Shown here: positions 26,311 through 35,604 of the stretch, piece by piece
Layout: every line of letters starts with the position of its first letter
Numbering within the stretch: the stretch's first letter is position 1
Assembly: GCF_009208555.1 (NCBI RefSeq)
Contig: NZ_WFLI01000010.1
Span: 1-64,000 of the forward strand
Length of the DNA: 64,000 nucleotides
Source: Janthinobacterium violaceinigrum
Lineage (GTDB): Bacteria; Pseudomonadota; Gammaproteobacteria; Burkholderiales; Burkholderiaceae_D
Direction of reading: 5' to 3'
Translations under genes and position numbers: made by a program
The notes under the pieces: model-generated
What the model saw: the letters and a program-made list of their open reading frames with translations, nothing else
Databases searched by the model: none
What the model was told of the DNA's origin: nothing

Positions 26311-28104
26311 TTAATTTGCTACTGTTTTTACTAATTTTTGTATTTCATCATTGTCGGCCGGCGCGGCAGCCTGCTGCGGCAGATAGATGGCCAGCGCCGT
26401 GCCCCGGCCCGCCTGGCTGTCGATGCGCAGCTCGCCGCCCAGTGCGTGGACTCGTTCGCGTATGCTTTTCAGGCCGAAGGCGGCCCGCTTGCCGTGGTCG
26501 CCCGGCTGCATGCCGATGCCGTTGTCGCTGATGCGCAGCACGATGGCGTCTGCATCCTGCGCCAGCGCCACTTCCACTTCGCTGGCCTGGGCGTGGCGCA
26601 CGATGTTCGACAGCGATTCCTGCAGGACGCGGAAGATGGCCGACGTCTGGCGCTGGTCCAGGCCCAGGTCGGGCGCCTCGCTGTCGAGCGTGAGGCGGTA
26701 GCGGATGGGACCGCGGTTCTCCATCTGGCGTATCAGCCATTCGGCTGCCGGGCCCAGTCCCAGTTCCAGGGTGCTCGGGTGCAAGTCGTTGATGATGGTG
26801 CGCACGGAACGGATGGTGGTGTCGATGGTGTCGAGCACGCGCTGCGCGTGGCGGTGCAGGCGCGGGTGGGTGCGGGCCGTGCGCGCATGCAGCAGCGACA
26901 CATCGATGCGCAGCACCATCAGGTTCTGGCCCAGGTCGTCGTGGATGTCGAGCGCGATGCGGCGCCTTTCCTCTTCCTTGATGGTCTGCTGGTGGTCGGT
27001 CAGTTCGCGCAGCTGGGCCAGGGTGCGTTCCAGGTTTTCCTCGTTGCGCTTGCTGTCGGTGATGTCGATGGCCATGGCGATGATCATCTGCGGCTGGCCG
27101 TCCGCGTCGAACACGGGTTTCTTGTGCGTCTGCAGCAAGCGATTTTCCTGCAGCTGCGCGTTCCATACCAGTTCTTCGCGGATCACCACCTGGCGGCTGG
27201 CAAACGCTTCCTGGTCCGCCGCCTGAAAGTCTTTGGTCTGTTCCTCGGGAAAATGCTGGACGTCGCGTCCTTCGGCGATGTCTTGCTGGCGGACGCCCCA
27301 TTGCTGTTCGCAAGCCTGGTTCATCAGCACGACGCGCGAATCGGCATCCTTGAGGAACAGCGACAGGGGCATCATGGAAATGATGTCCTGCAGCCGCTCT
27401 TCGCTGCGGGCCAGCGCCGCTTCCGTTTGCGCGCGCATGGCGATTTCCGCGGACAGCTGGATATTCAGGTCGAGCAGCTGGGCCGTGCGCAGGGCCACGC
27501 GGTTTTCCAGCTCCGCATGGGCCAGGCTCAATGCGTGTTCGGCCCGCTTGTGTTCGGTGATGTCGCTGATCAGCACGAGCGCGCCCGTCAGGCGTCCCTG
27601 GCGGTCGTGCAGGCGCCGCCCGCTGAGCATGGCCCAGCGGTCCGTGCCGTCGCTGTGCTGGAAATGCAGTTCGCCCATGCAGCTTTGCTCGGCCGCGCGG
27701 CGTAGCGGACACAGGCGCTGCAAGGTGGCTTCATCGTGGAATTCATCCATCGAGTGGCCCAGCAAGGCTTCCGGCGGGAGGCCCAGCATGTCGCACAGCC
27801 GCTGGTTGATCTGCAAGATCGTGCCTTGCGCATCCGTCTGCCACATGCCGTCCTGGGCCGTCTCGGCCAGGTCGCGGTAGCGCATGGCGCTGGCGTCGAG
27901 CTGCTGGCGCGTGCTGGCCAGGTGGGTGCGCAGCTTGTGCATCAGCCACAGGGCCGTGCTGGCGGCAGCCAGCAGCAGCAGGGCCAGCCCGGCGTGCTCC
28001 CAGAAACCGAGCTCCGACCAGGCTACGCCCGCCAGCCAGCCCAGCATGATCAGGACGAGGGCGGCGCATGCCGCGCTCAGCGTTTCAATTGACCATTTGC
28101 TCAT
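26311..28104 (-). CDS. PAS-PAS sensor histidine kinase (NarX/HisKA_3 type)
   Basis: 597 residues from the ATG at 28102-28104 (AGGGA upstream; an in-frame ATG at 28120-28122 is possible). Two membrane spans (about 10-30 and 35-58) are followed by a PAS domain (about 75-190, TAQDGMWQTDAQG), a coiled linker, a second PAS domain (about 240-355, PLSLFLKDADSRVVLMNQAC), a HisKA_3 dimerisation domain with the phosphorylated His388 (RIALDIHDDLGQ) and a HATPase domain with SDNGIGM and the G2 box. The periplasmic part is almost absent, so it senses at the membrane or in the cytoplasm. LuxR-type response regulators usually pair with this class; none is adjacent, so the partner is unknown. Confidence 0.9.
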   Translation of the reverse strand: MSKWSIETLSAACAALVLIMLGWLAGVAWSELGFWEHAGLALLLLAAASTALWLMHKLRTHLASTRQQLDASAMRYRDLAETAQDGMWQTDAQGTILQINQRLCDMLGLPPEALLGHSMDEFHDEATLQRLCPLRRAAEQSCMGELHFQHSDGTDRWAMLSGRRLHDRQGRLTGALVLISDITEHKRAEHALSLAHAELENRVALRTAQLLDLNIQLSAEIAMRAQTEAALARSEERLQDIISMMPLSLFLKDADSRVVLMNQACEQQWGVRQQDIAEGRDVQHFPEEQTKDFQAADQEAFASRQVVIREELVWNAQLQENRLLQTHKKPVFDADGQPQMIIAMAIDITDSKRNEENLERTLAQLRELTDHQQTIKEEERRRIALDIHDDLGQNLMVLRIDVSLLHARTARTHPRLHRHAQRVLDTIDTTIRSVRTIINDLHPSTLELGLGPAAEWLIRQMENRGPIRYRLTLDSEAPDLGLDQRQTSAIFRVLQESLSNIVRHAQASEVEVALAQDADAIVLRISDNGIGMQPGDHGKRAAFGLKSIRERVHALGGELRIDSQAGRGTALAIYLPQQAAAPADNDEIQKLVKTVAN

Positions 28105-28279
28105 CCGCGTCCCTGGCGTCATGGTTGGCCGCTGCGGTGCGCAGGGGGCCGGAGTGGGGAAGTATCCGACGCTAGTGTAATACCAGATGTTGTTTTCTTG
28201 AGAATATTTTTCCAACAGGAAAGCAAAAAGGCCGGCCCTTGCGGTGCCGGCCCCTGCTTGCCGATGGCCGTCGGCGCGA

Positions 28280-31120
28280 TCAGCCCGTGTTGCGCAGGCC
28301 TGCGGCCACGCCGTTGATCGACAGCTGGATGCCGCGGTGCACGCGCTCGTCGATCCGGCTTTCCGCCGACAGGGCGCGGTTGCGCTTGATCAATTCCACC
28401 TGCAAGTGGTTCAGCGGGTCGAGATAGGCAAAGCGGTTCTGGATCGAGCGGGCCAGCAGCGGATTGCCCGCCAGGCGCTCCGTATTGCCGGTGATCAGTT
28501 CCAGGCAGCGCAAGGTGTTGCCGTGCTCGTCAGTGATGCGCTTGTAGATGCGTTCGCGCAAGCCCTGGTCCGCCACCAGTTCCGCGTAGCGCGAGGCAAT
28601 GGCCAGGTCCGTCTTGGCCAGCACCATGTCCATGTTCGACAGCAGCGTGGCAAAGAATGGCCAGCGCGCGTACATGGCGCGCAGGGTGGCGATCTTTTCA
28701 TCTTTCGTGCCGCCTTCCGCCTCGTTGATCCAGGCCTCGATGGCGCTGCCGAAGCCGAACCAGCCCGGCAGCAGCAAGCGGCACTGGCCCCAGGAAAAGC
28801 CCCAGGGAATGGCGCGCAAGTCTTCGATGCGCTGGTTGGCCTTGCGCGAAGCGGGGCGCGAACCGAGGTTCAGCTCGGCGATTTCCGCGATCGGCGTGGC
28901 CGAGAAGAAATACTCCGTAAAGCCCGGCGTCTCGTACACGAGGTGGCGGTAAGCGTGGTAGGCCAGGTCCGACAGCTGCGCCATCACGGCTTCGAACTGC
29001 GCCAGCTCGCTGGCATGGGCCGGGCTGGCCGCCTGCGGCGCCAGGCTCGCTTCCAGGGTGGCCGCGACCAGCAATTCCAGGTTGCGCCGGCCGATTTCCG
29101 CATTGGAAAACTTCGAGGCGATGATCTCGCCCTGTTCCGTCAGGCGGATCTGGCCGTTGACGGTGCCCGGCGGCTGGGCCAGGATGGCTTCGTAGCTGGG
29201 TCCGCCGCCGCGGCCCACGGTGCCGCCGCGGCCATGGAACAGGCGCAGCTTGACGCCCGCCTTCTGGAAGTCCGCGACCAGCGCCAGTTCCGCCTTGTAC
29301 AGTTCCCAGTTCGACGTGAGGAAGCCGCCATCCTTGTTCGAATCGGAATAGCCGAGCATGACTTCCTGCAGCTGTCCCTGCTTGGCGATCAATTGCTGGA
29401 CCAGCGGCAAGGCCATGAGCTGGCTCATGATGCCGGCCGCGCGCTGCAGGTCCGGTATCGTTTCGAACAGGGGGATGACCATCAGCTCGCAGCGGCTGTC
29501 GCCAGTCTGCCAGTCCGTGCGCAGCAAGCCCGTTTCCTTTTGCAGCAGCAGCACTTCCAGCAGGTCGGACACGGTTTCCGTGTGCGAGATGATGTAGTTG
29601 CGGATGGCCCGCGCGCCGTAGCGCTGGCGGATGTCGCGCGCCGCGCGCAGGATGGCCAGTTCGGAATCCGTTTCCGTGGCGTAGCTGATGTAGGGCGAGT
29701 ACAGCAGGCGGGGCTGGGCCAGTTCGCTCAGCAGCAGCGCTTCCTTGTCCGCCTCGGACAGGGCCGTGTAGTCGGCGGCCACGCCGCTTTTGGCGAACAG
29801 GTCGGCCAGCACGCGCTCGTGCACGTCGGACGTCTGGCGCATGTCCAGCGAGGCCAGGTGGAAGCCGAAGATGTCGGCCGCGCGCGCCAGCGTGGCCAGG
29901 CGGGGGCGCACGAGGGCGGCGCCGTGGTGCGATTCGAGCGAGGCGACGATGGTGCGCAGGTCGGCCACGAACGCGGCCGCGTCAGGATAGGCGGCCGCCG
30001 CGCCCACTTCCTTGCGCAGGATGTTGGTGGCGCCCAGGGCGCGCGCGGTGGCGGCCAGGCGCGCATAGATGCCGATCAGGGCGCGGCGGTACGGTTCGTC
30101 GCTGCGGTGGGGCGAAGCGTCCGGCGACTGGTCGGCCAGCGCCTGCAGTTCGGCGCTCACGCCCACCATCAGGGTCGAGACGGACAGTTCCGCGCCCAGA
30201 GTGTGCACTTCGTCGAGGTAGAAATCGAGGATGGTGGTGGCGTGGCGCGCCAGCGCATGCTGCATGGTGCCCGCATTGACGTTGGGATTGCCGTCGCGGT
30301 CGCCGCCGATCCAGCTGCCCATCTGCACGTAGGCGGCATTGATCGGTTCGATGGTGCCGTCGCCGTTCGGGTATTCGGCGGCGATATCGTCCTCGATATC
30401 GTCATACAGGCCCGGCAGCTCGCGCAAGAAGGTGATGCGGTAATAGGACAGGGCGTTTTCGATCTCGTCGGCCACCGTCAGCTTCGAGTAGCGCAGCATG
30501 CGCGTCTGCCACAGGGTGGCCACGCGCGAGCGCAGCAGCTGCATATTGGCTTGCCGTTCCTTCGGCGTCTGCGGCAGGTCGCGCTCGGCCAGCAGGCGGG
30601 CGATGTCGTGTTCGGCGTCGAGGATGCTCTTGCGCTGCACTTCCGTCGGGTGGGCCGTCAGCACGGGAGCGATCAGCGCGTCCTGGAAGAAGGTGTCGAC
30701 CGTCTTGCGGGGCACGCCGGCCAGGCGCAGTTTTTTCAGCGCGAAGCTGACGCTGCCCTTTTGCGCGGGCGAGCCGGCCAGCAGGTGGGCGCGGCGGCGG
30801 CGGATGTGGTGCTGGTCTTCCGCGATATTGGCCAGGTGCGAAAAATAGGAAAAGGCGCGCACGACGGAAATCGTCTGTTCGCGGCTCAGTTCCTTGAGCA
30901 TGGCGTCGAGTTCCAGCGCGGCGCCCGCGTCCGCTTCGCGGCGGAAGCGCACGGAGGTCTGGCGTATGGTTTCCACCACATTGAAGACGGCGTCGCCTTC
31001 CTGTTCGCGCAGCACGTCGCCCAGCAGGCGGCCCAGCAGGCGGATGTCTTCTTTCAGTGGGGCGTCCTTGTCGGAGCCGGCCGCTGGAACTATTTCTGGT
31101 GCTACTGCGTCATTGAGCAT
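28280..31120 (-). CDS. ppc: Phosphoenolpyruvate carboxylase
   Basis: 946 residues from the ATG at 31118-31120; a longer frame to 31150 is less likely. It makes oxaloacetate from phosphoenolpyruvate and bicarbonate to refill the TCA cycle. Catalytic motifs are present: [13 protein letters not shown] near 154, [32 protein letters not shown], and the C-terminal RNTG. The length is in the normal range of 880-960. It is divergent from hemC with about 200 bases between them. A single gene, probably controlled by its own promoter in that gap. Confidence 0.97.
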   Translation of the reverse strand: MLNDAVAPEIVPAAGSDKDAPLKEDIRLLGRLLGDVLREQEGDAVFNVVETIRQTSVRFRREADAGAALELDAMLKELSREQTISVVRAFSYFSHLANIAEDQHHIRRRRAHLLAGSPAQKGSVSFALKKLRLAGVPRKTVDTFFQDALIAPVLTAHPTEVQRKSILDAEHDIARLLAERDLPQTPKERQANMQLLRSRVATLWQTRMLRYSKLTVADEIENALSYYRITFLRELPGLYDDIEDDIAAEYPNGDGTIEPINAAYVQMGSWIGGDRDGNPNVNAGTMQHALARHATTILDFYLDEVHTLGAELSVSTLMVGVSAELQALADQSPDASPHRSDEPYRRALIGIYARLAATARALGATNILRKEVGAAAAYPDAAAFVADLRTIVASLESHHGAALVRPRLATLARAADIFGFHLASLDMRQTSDVHERVLADLFAKSGVAADYTALSEADKEALLLSELAQPRLLYSPYISYATETDSELAILRAARDIRQRYGARAIRNYIISHTETVSDLLEVLLLQKETGLLRTDWQTGDSRCELMVIPLFETIPDLQRAAGIMSQLMALPLVQQLIAKQGQLQEVMLGYSDSNKDGGFLTSNWELYKAELALVADFQKAGVKLRLFHGRGGTVGRGGGPSYEAILAQPPGTVNGQIRLTEQGEIIASKFSNAEIGRRNLELLVAATLEASLAPQAASPAHASELAQFEAVMAQLSDLAYHAYRHLVYETPGFTEYFFSATPIAEIAELNLGSRPASRKANQRIEDLRAIPWGFSWGQCRLLLPGWFGFGSAIEAWINEAEGGTKDEKIATLRAMYARWPFFATLLSNMDMVLAKTDLAIASRYAELVADQGLRERIYKRITDEHGNTLRCLELITGNTERLAGNPLLARSIQNRFAYLDPLNHLQVELIKRNRALSAESRIDERVHRGIQLSINGVAAGLRNTG

Positions 31121-31318
31121 AATAAAGAACCAAAGTAAGTGTAAAAGCAAGGGAATGAGGATCGCACCGGGCGTTTGGCCGCAGAGGGGAGGGGGCGCAT
31201 GATAAAATTTGTGGTCTTCAACATGGACGCTAGCCTGACTTGGCCTTCTAGGCTAAGCGATAACGATTATAGCGACGCCAGGCGCCATCCGATACAAAAT
31301 TGATATCAGACGGGCGAA

Positions 31319-32368
31319 ATGGCAACGATAATGACAACGACAGCCACAGCGAAAGAACTTGTTTTGAAAGCATCCGAATTGACCCCGAACGAATTGCATA
31401 TTCCTGCCCGCCTGGTGATCGCCACGCGCGAGAGCCGCCTTGCCATGTGGCAAGCTGAACACGTGCGCGCCCGCCTGGCCGCCCTGTATCCGCAGTGTAG
31501 CGTTGAAATTCTCGGCATGACCACACGCGGCGACCAGATTCTCGACCGCGCCCTGTCCAAGGTAGGCGGCAAGGGCCTGTTCGTCAAGGAGCTGGAAGTG
31601 GCGATGGAAGAAGGCCGCGCCGACCTGGCCGTGCATTCGCTGAAAGACGTGCCGATGGAGTTGCCGGAAGGCTTTGCCCTGGCCGCCATCCTCGAGCGCG
31701 AAGACCCGCGCGATGCGTTCGTGTCCAACGATTACGCCAGCCTGGCCGAGTTGCCGCACGGCGCCGTCGTGGGCACCAGCAGCCTGCGCCGCCAGTCGCT
31801 GATCGCCGCGCGCTATCCGCACCTGACGATTCTGCCCCTGCGCGGCAACCTCGACACGCGCTTGGGCAAGCTGGACCGTGGCGACTACGCGGCCATCATC
31901 CTGGCCGCCGCCGGCCTGAAACGCCTGGGCCTGGCGTCGCGCATCCGCGCCGTGCTGGCGCCGGAAGACAGCCTGCCGGCCGCCGGCCAGGGCGCCATGG
32001 CGATCGAGATCCGCGGCGCACGCGCCGACGGCGCCGACCTGACGCGCCTGCTGGCGCCGCTGAACCATACGGCCACGGCGCACGCCGTCACGGCCGAGCG
32101 CAAGGTGTCGAAGATCTTCGGCGGCAGCTGCCAGATTCCCCTGGCCGCGTTCGCCACCGTCGACGGCGAACAGATGCGCCTGCGCGCCATGGTCGCCACG
32201 CCGGACGGCGCGCGCATGGCCAGCGCCGATGTCAGCGGTGCGGCCGATGCGCCGGAACTGCTGGGCGAACAGGTGGCCGAACTGCTGCGCGGGCAAGATG
32301 CCGCCGGCATCCTCGCCTCGTGTGCCGTGACGCCCGACAACCATGAAGGCCTGGCGCCGCATGCCTGA
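31319..32368 (+). CDS. hemC: Porphobilinogen deaminase (hydroxymethylbilane synthase)
   Basis: 349 residues from ATG 31319; an in-frame ATG at 31331 is possible. It polymerises four porphobilinogen units to hydroxymethylbilane. The motifs [36 protein letters not shown] and the dipyrromethane cofactor Cys271 ([12 protein letters not shown]) are all present. It is the first gene of the hemC-hemD-hemX-hemY operon; hemD overlaps its end. It is cytoplasmic. Confidence 0.98.
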   Translation: MATIMTTTATAKELVLKASELTPNELHIPARLVIATRESRLAMWQAEHVRARLAALYPQCSVEILGMTTRGDQILDRALSKVGGKGLFVKELEVAMEEGRADLAVHSLKDVPMELPEGFALAAILEREDPRDAFVSNDYASLAELPHGAVVGTSSLRRQSLIAARYPHLTILPLRGNLDTRLGKLDRGDYAAIILAAAGLKRLGLASRIRAVLAPEDSLPAAGQGAMAIEIRGARADGADLTRLLAPLNHTATAHAVTAERKVSKIFGGSCQIPLAAFATVDGEQMRLRAMVATPDGARMASADVSGAADAPELLGEQVAELLRGQDAAGILASCAVTPDNHEGLAPHA

Positions 32369-33143
32369 CACCGTGGTGATCACGCGGCCCGCGGCGCAAG
32401 CGGGGCCGCTGGCGGCCCGGATCGCGGCGCTGGGCTGGCCCGTGACCCTGCTGCCGCTGCTGGAAATTCACGCGCTTGACGGCGCAGACGAGTGCGCGCA
32501 GCTGCAAGCCGTGCTGGCCCGCCTGCGCGACTATGACCTGGTGGCGTTCGTTTCGCCCAACGCCATCGACTGCGTCTTTGCCCACCTGCCCGCCTGGCCG
32601 GCCGGCCTGCCGCTGGCCGTGGTGGGCGAGGGCAGCCGTCTGGCGCTGGCCGCCCACGGCGTCACGGACGCGAATGCGGCCATCACGAGTCCGCTGGATA
32701 CGGCGCGCAGCGATTCCGAACACCTGTTATTGGCGCTGGACTTGCCGGCCCTGCACGGCAAGCGCGTGCTGATCGTGCGCGGCGATGGCGGACGCGATTA
32801 CCTGGCCGACGGCTTGCGCGCGGCCGGTGCCAGTGTCGAGTTCGTCACCGCCTACCGGCGCAAGGTGCCGAGGCTGACCCCCGCCTTGCGGGCGACCCTG
32901 GAAAACCTGTTGCAGCATAATAACGACTGGATCATCACCAGCTCGGAAGCGCTGCGCGGCTTGCTGGCGCTGCTCGAGGAATTGGATGGCAAAAAGATAG
33001 CTGTTGCGAAAATGCAACAGCAGCATCTGATCGTGCCGCACGCCCGCATTGCACAAACGGCGGCGGCCTTGGGTTTTGCCCGTGTCACCCTGACAGGATC
33101 AGGCGACGCAGGAGTGCTCGCCGCGTTACAATCACGACCATGA
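32361..33143 (+). CDS. hemD: Uroporphyrinogen-III synthase
   Basis: 260 residues from ATG 32361 (in-frame ATG at 32343 would add six residues). It cyclises hydroxymethylbilane to uroporphyrinogen III. The sequence pattern [27 protein letters not shown] and [12 protein letters not shown] is typical of the weakly conserved HemD family. It overlaps hemC by 8 bases and hemX by 4 bases (ATGA), so translation is coupled. Confidence 0.93.
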   Translation: MPDTVVITRPAAQAGPLAARIAALGWPVTLLPLLEIHALDGADECAQLQAVLARLRDYDLVAFVSPNAIDCVFAHLPAWPAGLPLAVVGEGSRLALAAHGVTDANAAITSPLDTARSDSEHLLLALDLPALHGKRVLIVRGDGGRDYLADGLRAAGASVEFVTAYRRKVPRLTPALRATLENLLQHNNDWIITSSEALRGLLALLEELDGKKIAVAKMQQQHLIVPHARIAQTAAALGFARVTLTGSGDAGVLAALQSRP

Positions 33144-34294
33144 ACGAAATGCCTACACTCTCCGAACCGAATGCAACGCCTGGCAGCGCCGTGAAGACGG
33201 CGCCGCAGGCGGCCGACCAACCCGCTGGCCGTGCGCCGACCCTGCTCGAACAGCTGCAAAAGCCCATGAGCATTGCCGTCATCGTGCTGGCCGTGCTGCT
33301 GGCTGCGCAAAGCTGGTCGACCAGCAAGCAGATCCGCAACCTGCGCGAAGAAGTGGCCAAGCGCCTGCAAAAAGGCGATGTCAGCAATGCCGAAACGGGC
33401 GTGCTGGCGCGCAACGTGCAAGAAGGCACGAAAGAGCTGCAAATCAAGGTGGGCGCGCTGGAAAACCGCCAGAGCGAAACGCAAAGCCAGCAGCTGGCGC
33501 TTGAGCAACTGTATAACGACCTGTCGAAGAACCGCGACGAGTGGGCGCTGACGGAAATCGAGCAAGTGCTGTCGACGGCCAGCCAGCAGCTGCAACTGGC
33601 CGGCAACGTGCCCGGCGCGCTGATCGCCCTGCAAAACGCGGACCGCAGCCTGTCGCGCTCCGACAAGCCGCAATTCATCACCATCCGCCGCGCCATCGGC
33701 CGCGACATGGAAAAACTCAAGGCCCTGCCCAGCGTCGATTCGACGGGCGTGGCCCTGCGCCTCGATGCCGTGATCGCCCAGATCGACTCGCTGCCGATGC
33801 TGTCCGATGAAACGCCGGCCTTGCCGGCCGCACCGGAAAAACCGGGCAAGGCCAAGGCCAAGCCGGCGCGCGATGCTAGCGGCAAGCTGGTGGGACCGCC
33901 GGAGCCGGAACCGCTGCTGCAAAGAGTACGCGACGGCTTCAATACGTGGAGCGGCGACATGTGGAGCGATGTGCGTCAATTGATCCGCATCCGCCGCGTC
34001 GATACGCCGGAAGCGCTGATGCTGTCGCCGACGCAATCGTATTTCTTGCGCGAAAACGTCAAGCTGCGCCTGCTCAATGCCCGCATGGCCTTGTTGTCGC
34101 GTAATGAAACGGCGTTCCGCAACGACTTGATCGCTGCCCAGGATGCGCTGGCCAAGTATTTCGATACGCGCGCCAAGAGCACGCAGACGGCGCAAGCGCT
34201 GCTGCGCCAGGTGCAGGCCAGCAACCTGGCCATCGAAATGCCAACCTTGTCCGACAGCCTGACGGCTGTGCGCAACTACAAAGCGAAGTCCTGA
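33140..34294 (+). CDS. hemX: HemX, membrane-anchored protein of the haem operon
   Basis: 384 residues. After about 40 disordered residues there is one membrane helix (about 44-62, MSIAVIVLAVLLAAQSW), then a long coiled-coil (about 65-145) and a C-terminal domain typical of HemX. It is often annotated as uroporphyrin-III C-methyltransferase because of an old transfer of annotation, but no methyltransferase motif is visible; its true role is in tetrapyrrole synthesis or its membrane organisation. It is coupled to hemD and lies 4 bases before hemY. Confidence 0.9.
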   Translation: MNEMPTLSEPNATPGSAVKTAPQAADQPAGRAPTLLEQLQKPMSIAVIVLAVLLAAQSWSTSKQIRNLREEVAKRLQKGDVSNAETGVLARNVQEGTKELQIKVGALENRQSETQSQQLALEQLYNDLSKNRDEWALTEIEQVLSTASQQLQLAGNVPGALIALQNADRSLSRSDKPQFITIRRAIGRDMEKLKALPSVDSTGVALRLDAVIAQIDSLPMLSDETPALPAAPEKPGKAKAKPARDASGKLVGPPEPEPLLQRVRDGFNTWSGDMWSDVRQLIRIRRVDTPEALMLSPTQSYFLRENVKLRLLNARMALLSRNETAFRNDLIAAQDALAKYFDTRAKSTQTAQALLRQVQASNLAIEMPTLSDSLTAVRNYKAKS

Positions 34295-34298
34295 GCCC

Positions 34299-35495
34299 AT
34301 GCGTCTATTTCTCTGGTTACTCGCCCTGATGGCCGCGGCGATCGGTATCGCCGTGACGGCCCGTTTCAACCCCGGCAACGTGGTGCTGTTCTATCCGCCA
34401 TACCGCATCGACCTGTCGCTGAACTTCTTCCTGTTGATGCAGGTCGTGCTGTTCGTGCTGCTGTACCTGCTGGTGCGCGCCGTGCGCGCCACCGTGCGCA
34501 TGCCGGCGCAAGTGGCGGCCTACCGCCGGCGCAAGCGTGAGCGCGATGGCAACAAGGGCTTGCGCGAAGCCTTGAAAGCCCTGTTCGAAGGGCGTTTCGG
34601 CCATGCGGAAAAAGCCGCCTTGCGCGCCGCCGAACTGGAAGAAAATGCGGGCCTGGCCGCGCTGATCGGCGCGCGCGCCGCGCATCGCATGCGCCAGTCC
34701 GAACGCCGCGACAGCTGGCTGGCCCGCGTCGAGGACGACGCCAGCCTGAAGACGGCCCGGTTGATGACGGTGACGGAATTGCTGGTCGACGACCACCAGC
34801 CGGAAGCGGCGCTGGCCGCCGTGCGCGAACTCAACGCCAGCGGCACGCGCCACATCCACGCGCTGCAATGGTCGCTCAAGGCCGAGCAGCAGGCGAAGAA
34901 CTGGCCGGAAGTGCTGCGTCTCGTGCGCTCGCTGGACAAGCACCGCGCCCTGCATCCGGCCCTGTCGTCGCGCCTGCGCGAGCTGGCCTACGACCATTTG
35001 CTGTCCGACCCGTCGCATGACGCCGAATCGCTGATGCGCGTCTGGTCCACCGTGCCCAGCGCGGACAGGGTCAAGCCGTATATCGCCTGCCGCGCCGCCA
35101 CGGCCCTGAATGCGCGCGGCCTGCACGACGAAGCGCGCCTCGTGTGCGAAGAGTCGCTGGCCGCCGACTGGGACGAGCGCGTCGTGCGCGCTTACCGCGA
35201 AGCGGCGGCGCCAGCCGGCACGCCGGCCCTGCTGCTGCAGATCGAACATTGCGAGCAATGGATGAAGCAGCGTCCGCTGGATGCGGAACTGGCGCTGACC
35301 CTGGGCACCTTGTGCCTCAAGCAAAAGCTGTGGGGCAAGGCCCAGCGCCACCTGGAACAGGCGCTGTCCGACGCGAACGAGCCGCAAATGGTGCGCGACG
35401 CCCACCTGAAGCTGGCGCAGATGCACGATGCCTTGCAGCAGACGGAACAGGCCGCCGCCCATTACCGGCAGTGCGCGCTGGCCACCATCCTGTAA
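34299..35495 (+). CDS. hemY: HemY, TPR protein of the haem operon
   Basis: 398 residues. Two membrane segments (about 3-20 and 42-60) with FNPGNVVLFYPPYRIDLSLN between them are followed by TPR repeats (from about 90 to the end, for example GRFGHAEKAALRAAELEENAG and QAMHDALQQTEQAAAHYRQC in part). This is the gammaproteobacterial/betaproteobacterial HemY, a partner of the late haem pathway and not the protoporphyrinogen oxidase of the same name. Last gene of the operon, followed by a strong terminator. Confidence 0.92.
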   Translation: MRLFLWLLALMAAAIGIAVTARFNPGNVVLFYPPYRIDLSLNFFLLMQVVLFVLLYLLVRAVRATVRMPAQVAAYRRRKRERDGNKGLREALKALFEGRFGHAEKAALRAAELEENAGLAALIGARAAHRMRQSERRDSWLARVEDDASLKTARLMTVTELLVDDHQPEAALAAVRELNASGTRHIHALQWSLKAEQQAKNWPEVLRLVRSLDKHRALHPALSSRLRELAYDHLLSDPSHDAESLMRVWSTVPSADRVKPYIACRAATALNARGLHDEARLVCEESLAADWDERVVRAYREAAAPAGTPALLLQIEHCEQWMKQRPLDAELALTLGTLCLKQKLWGKAQRHLEQALSDANEPQMVRDAHLKLAQMHDALQQTEQAAAHYRQCALATIL

Positions 35496-35530
35496 GCCGT
35501 TTTATCAGCCAATTCGCCAGACGTAAAAAA

Positions 35531-35561
35531 GCCGTTCAGTGCAGACTGAACGGCTTTTTTT
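35531..35561. terminator. Rho-independent terminator between hemY and gcd
   Basis: Perfect 10-base stem gccgttcagt/actgaacggc with loop gcag, A run before and T run after, so it can work for both convergent genes. Confidence 0.92.
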
Positions 35562-35604
35562 ATGCGCACGCCATGGCGGCGTGCGCTGCTTTACTTCTTC
35601 TGGC

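Noticed and set aside
28244..31138. Rightward 964-residue frame
   Set aside because: Antisense shadow of ppc.
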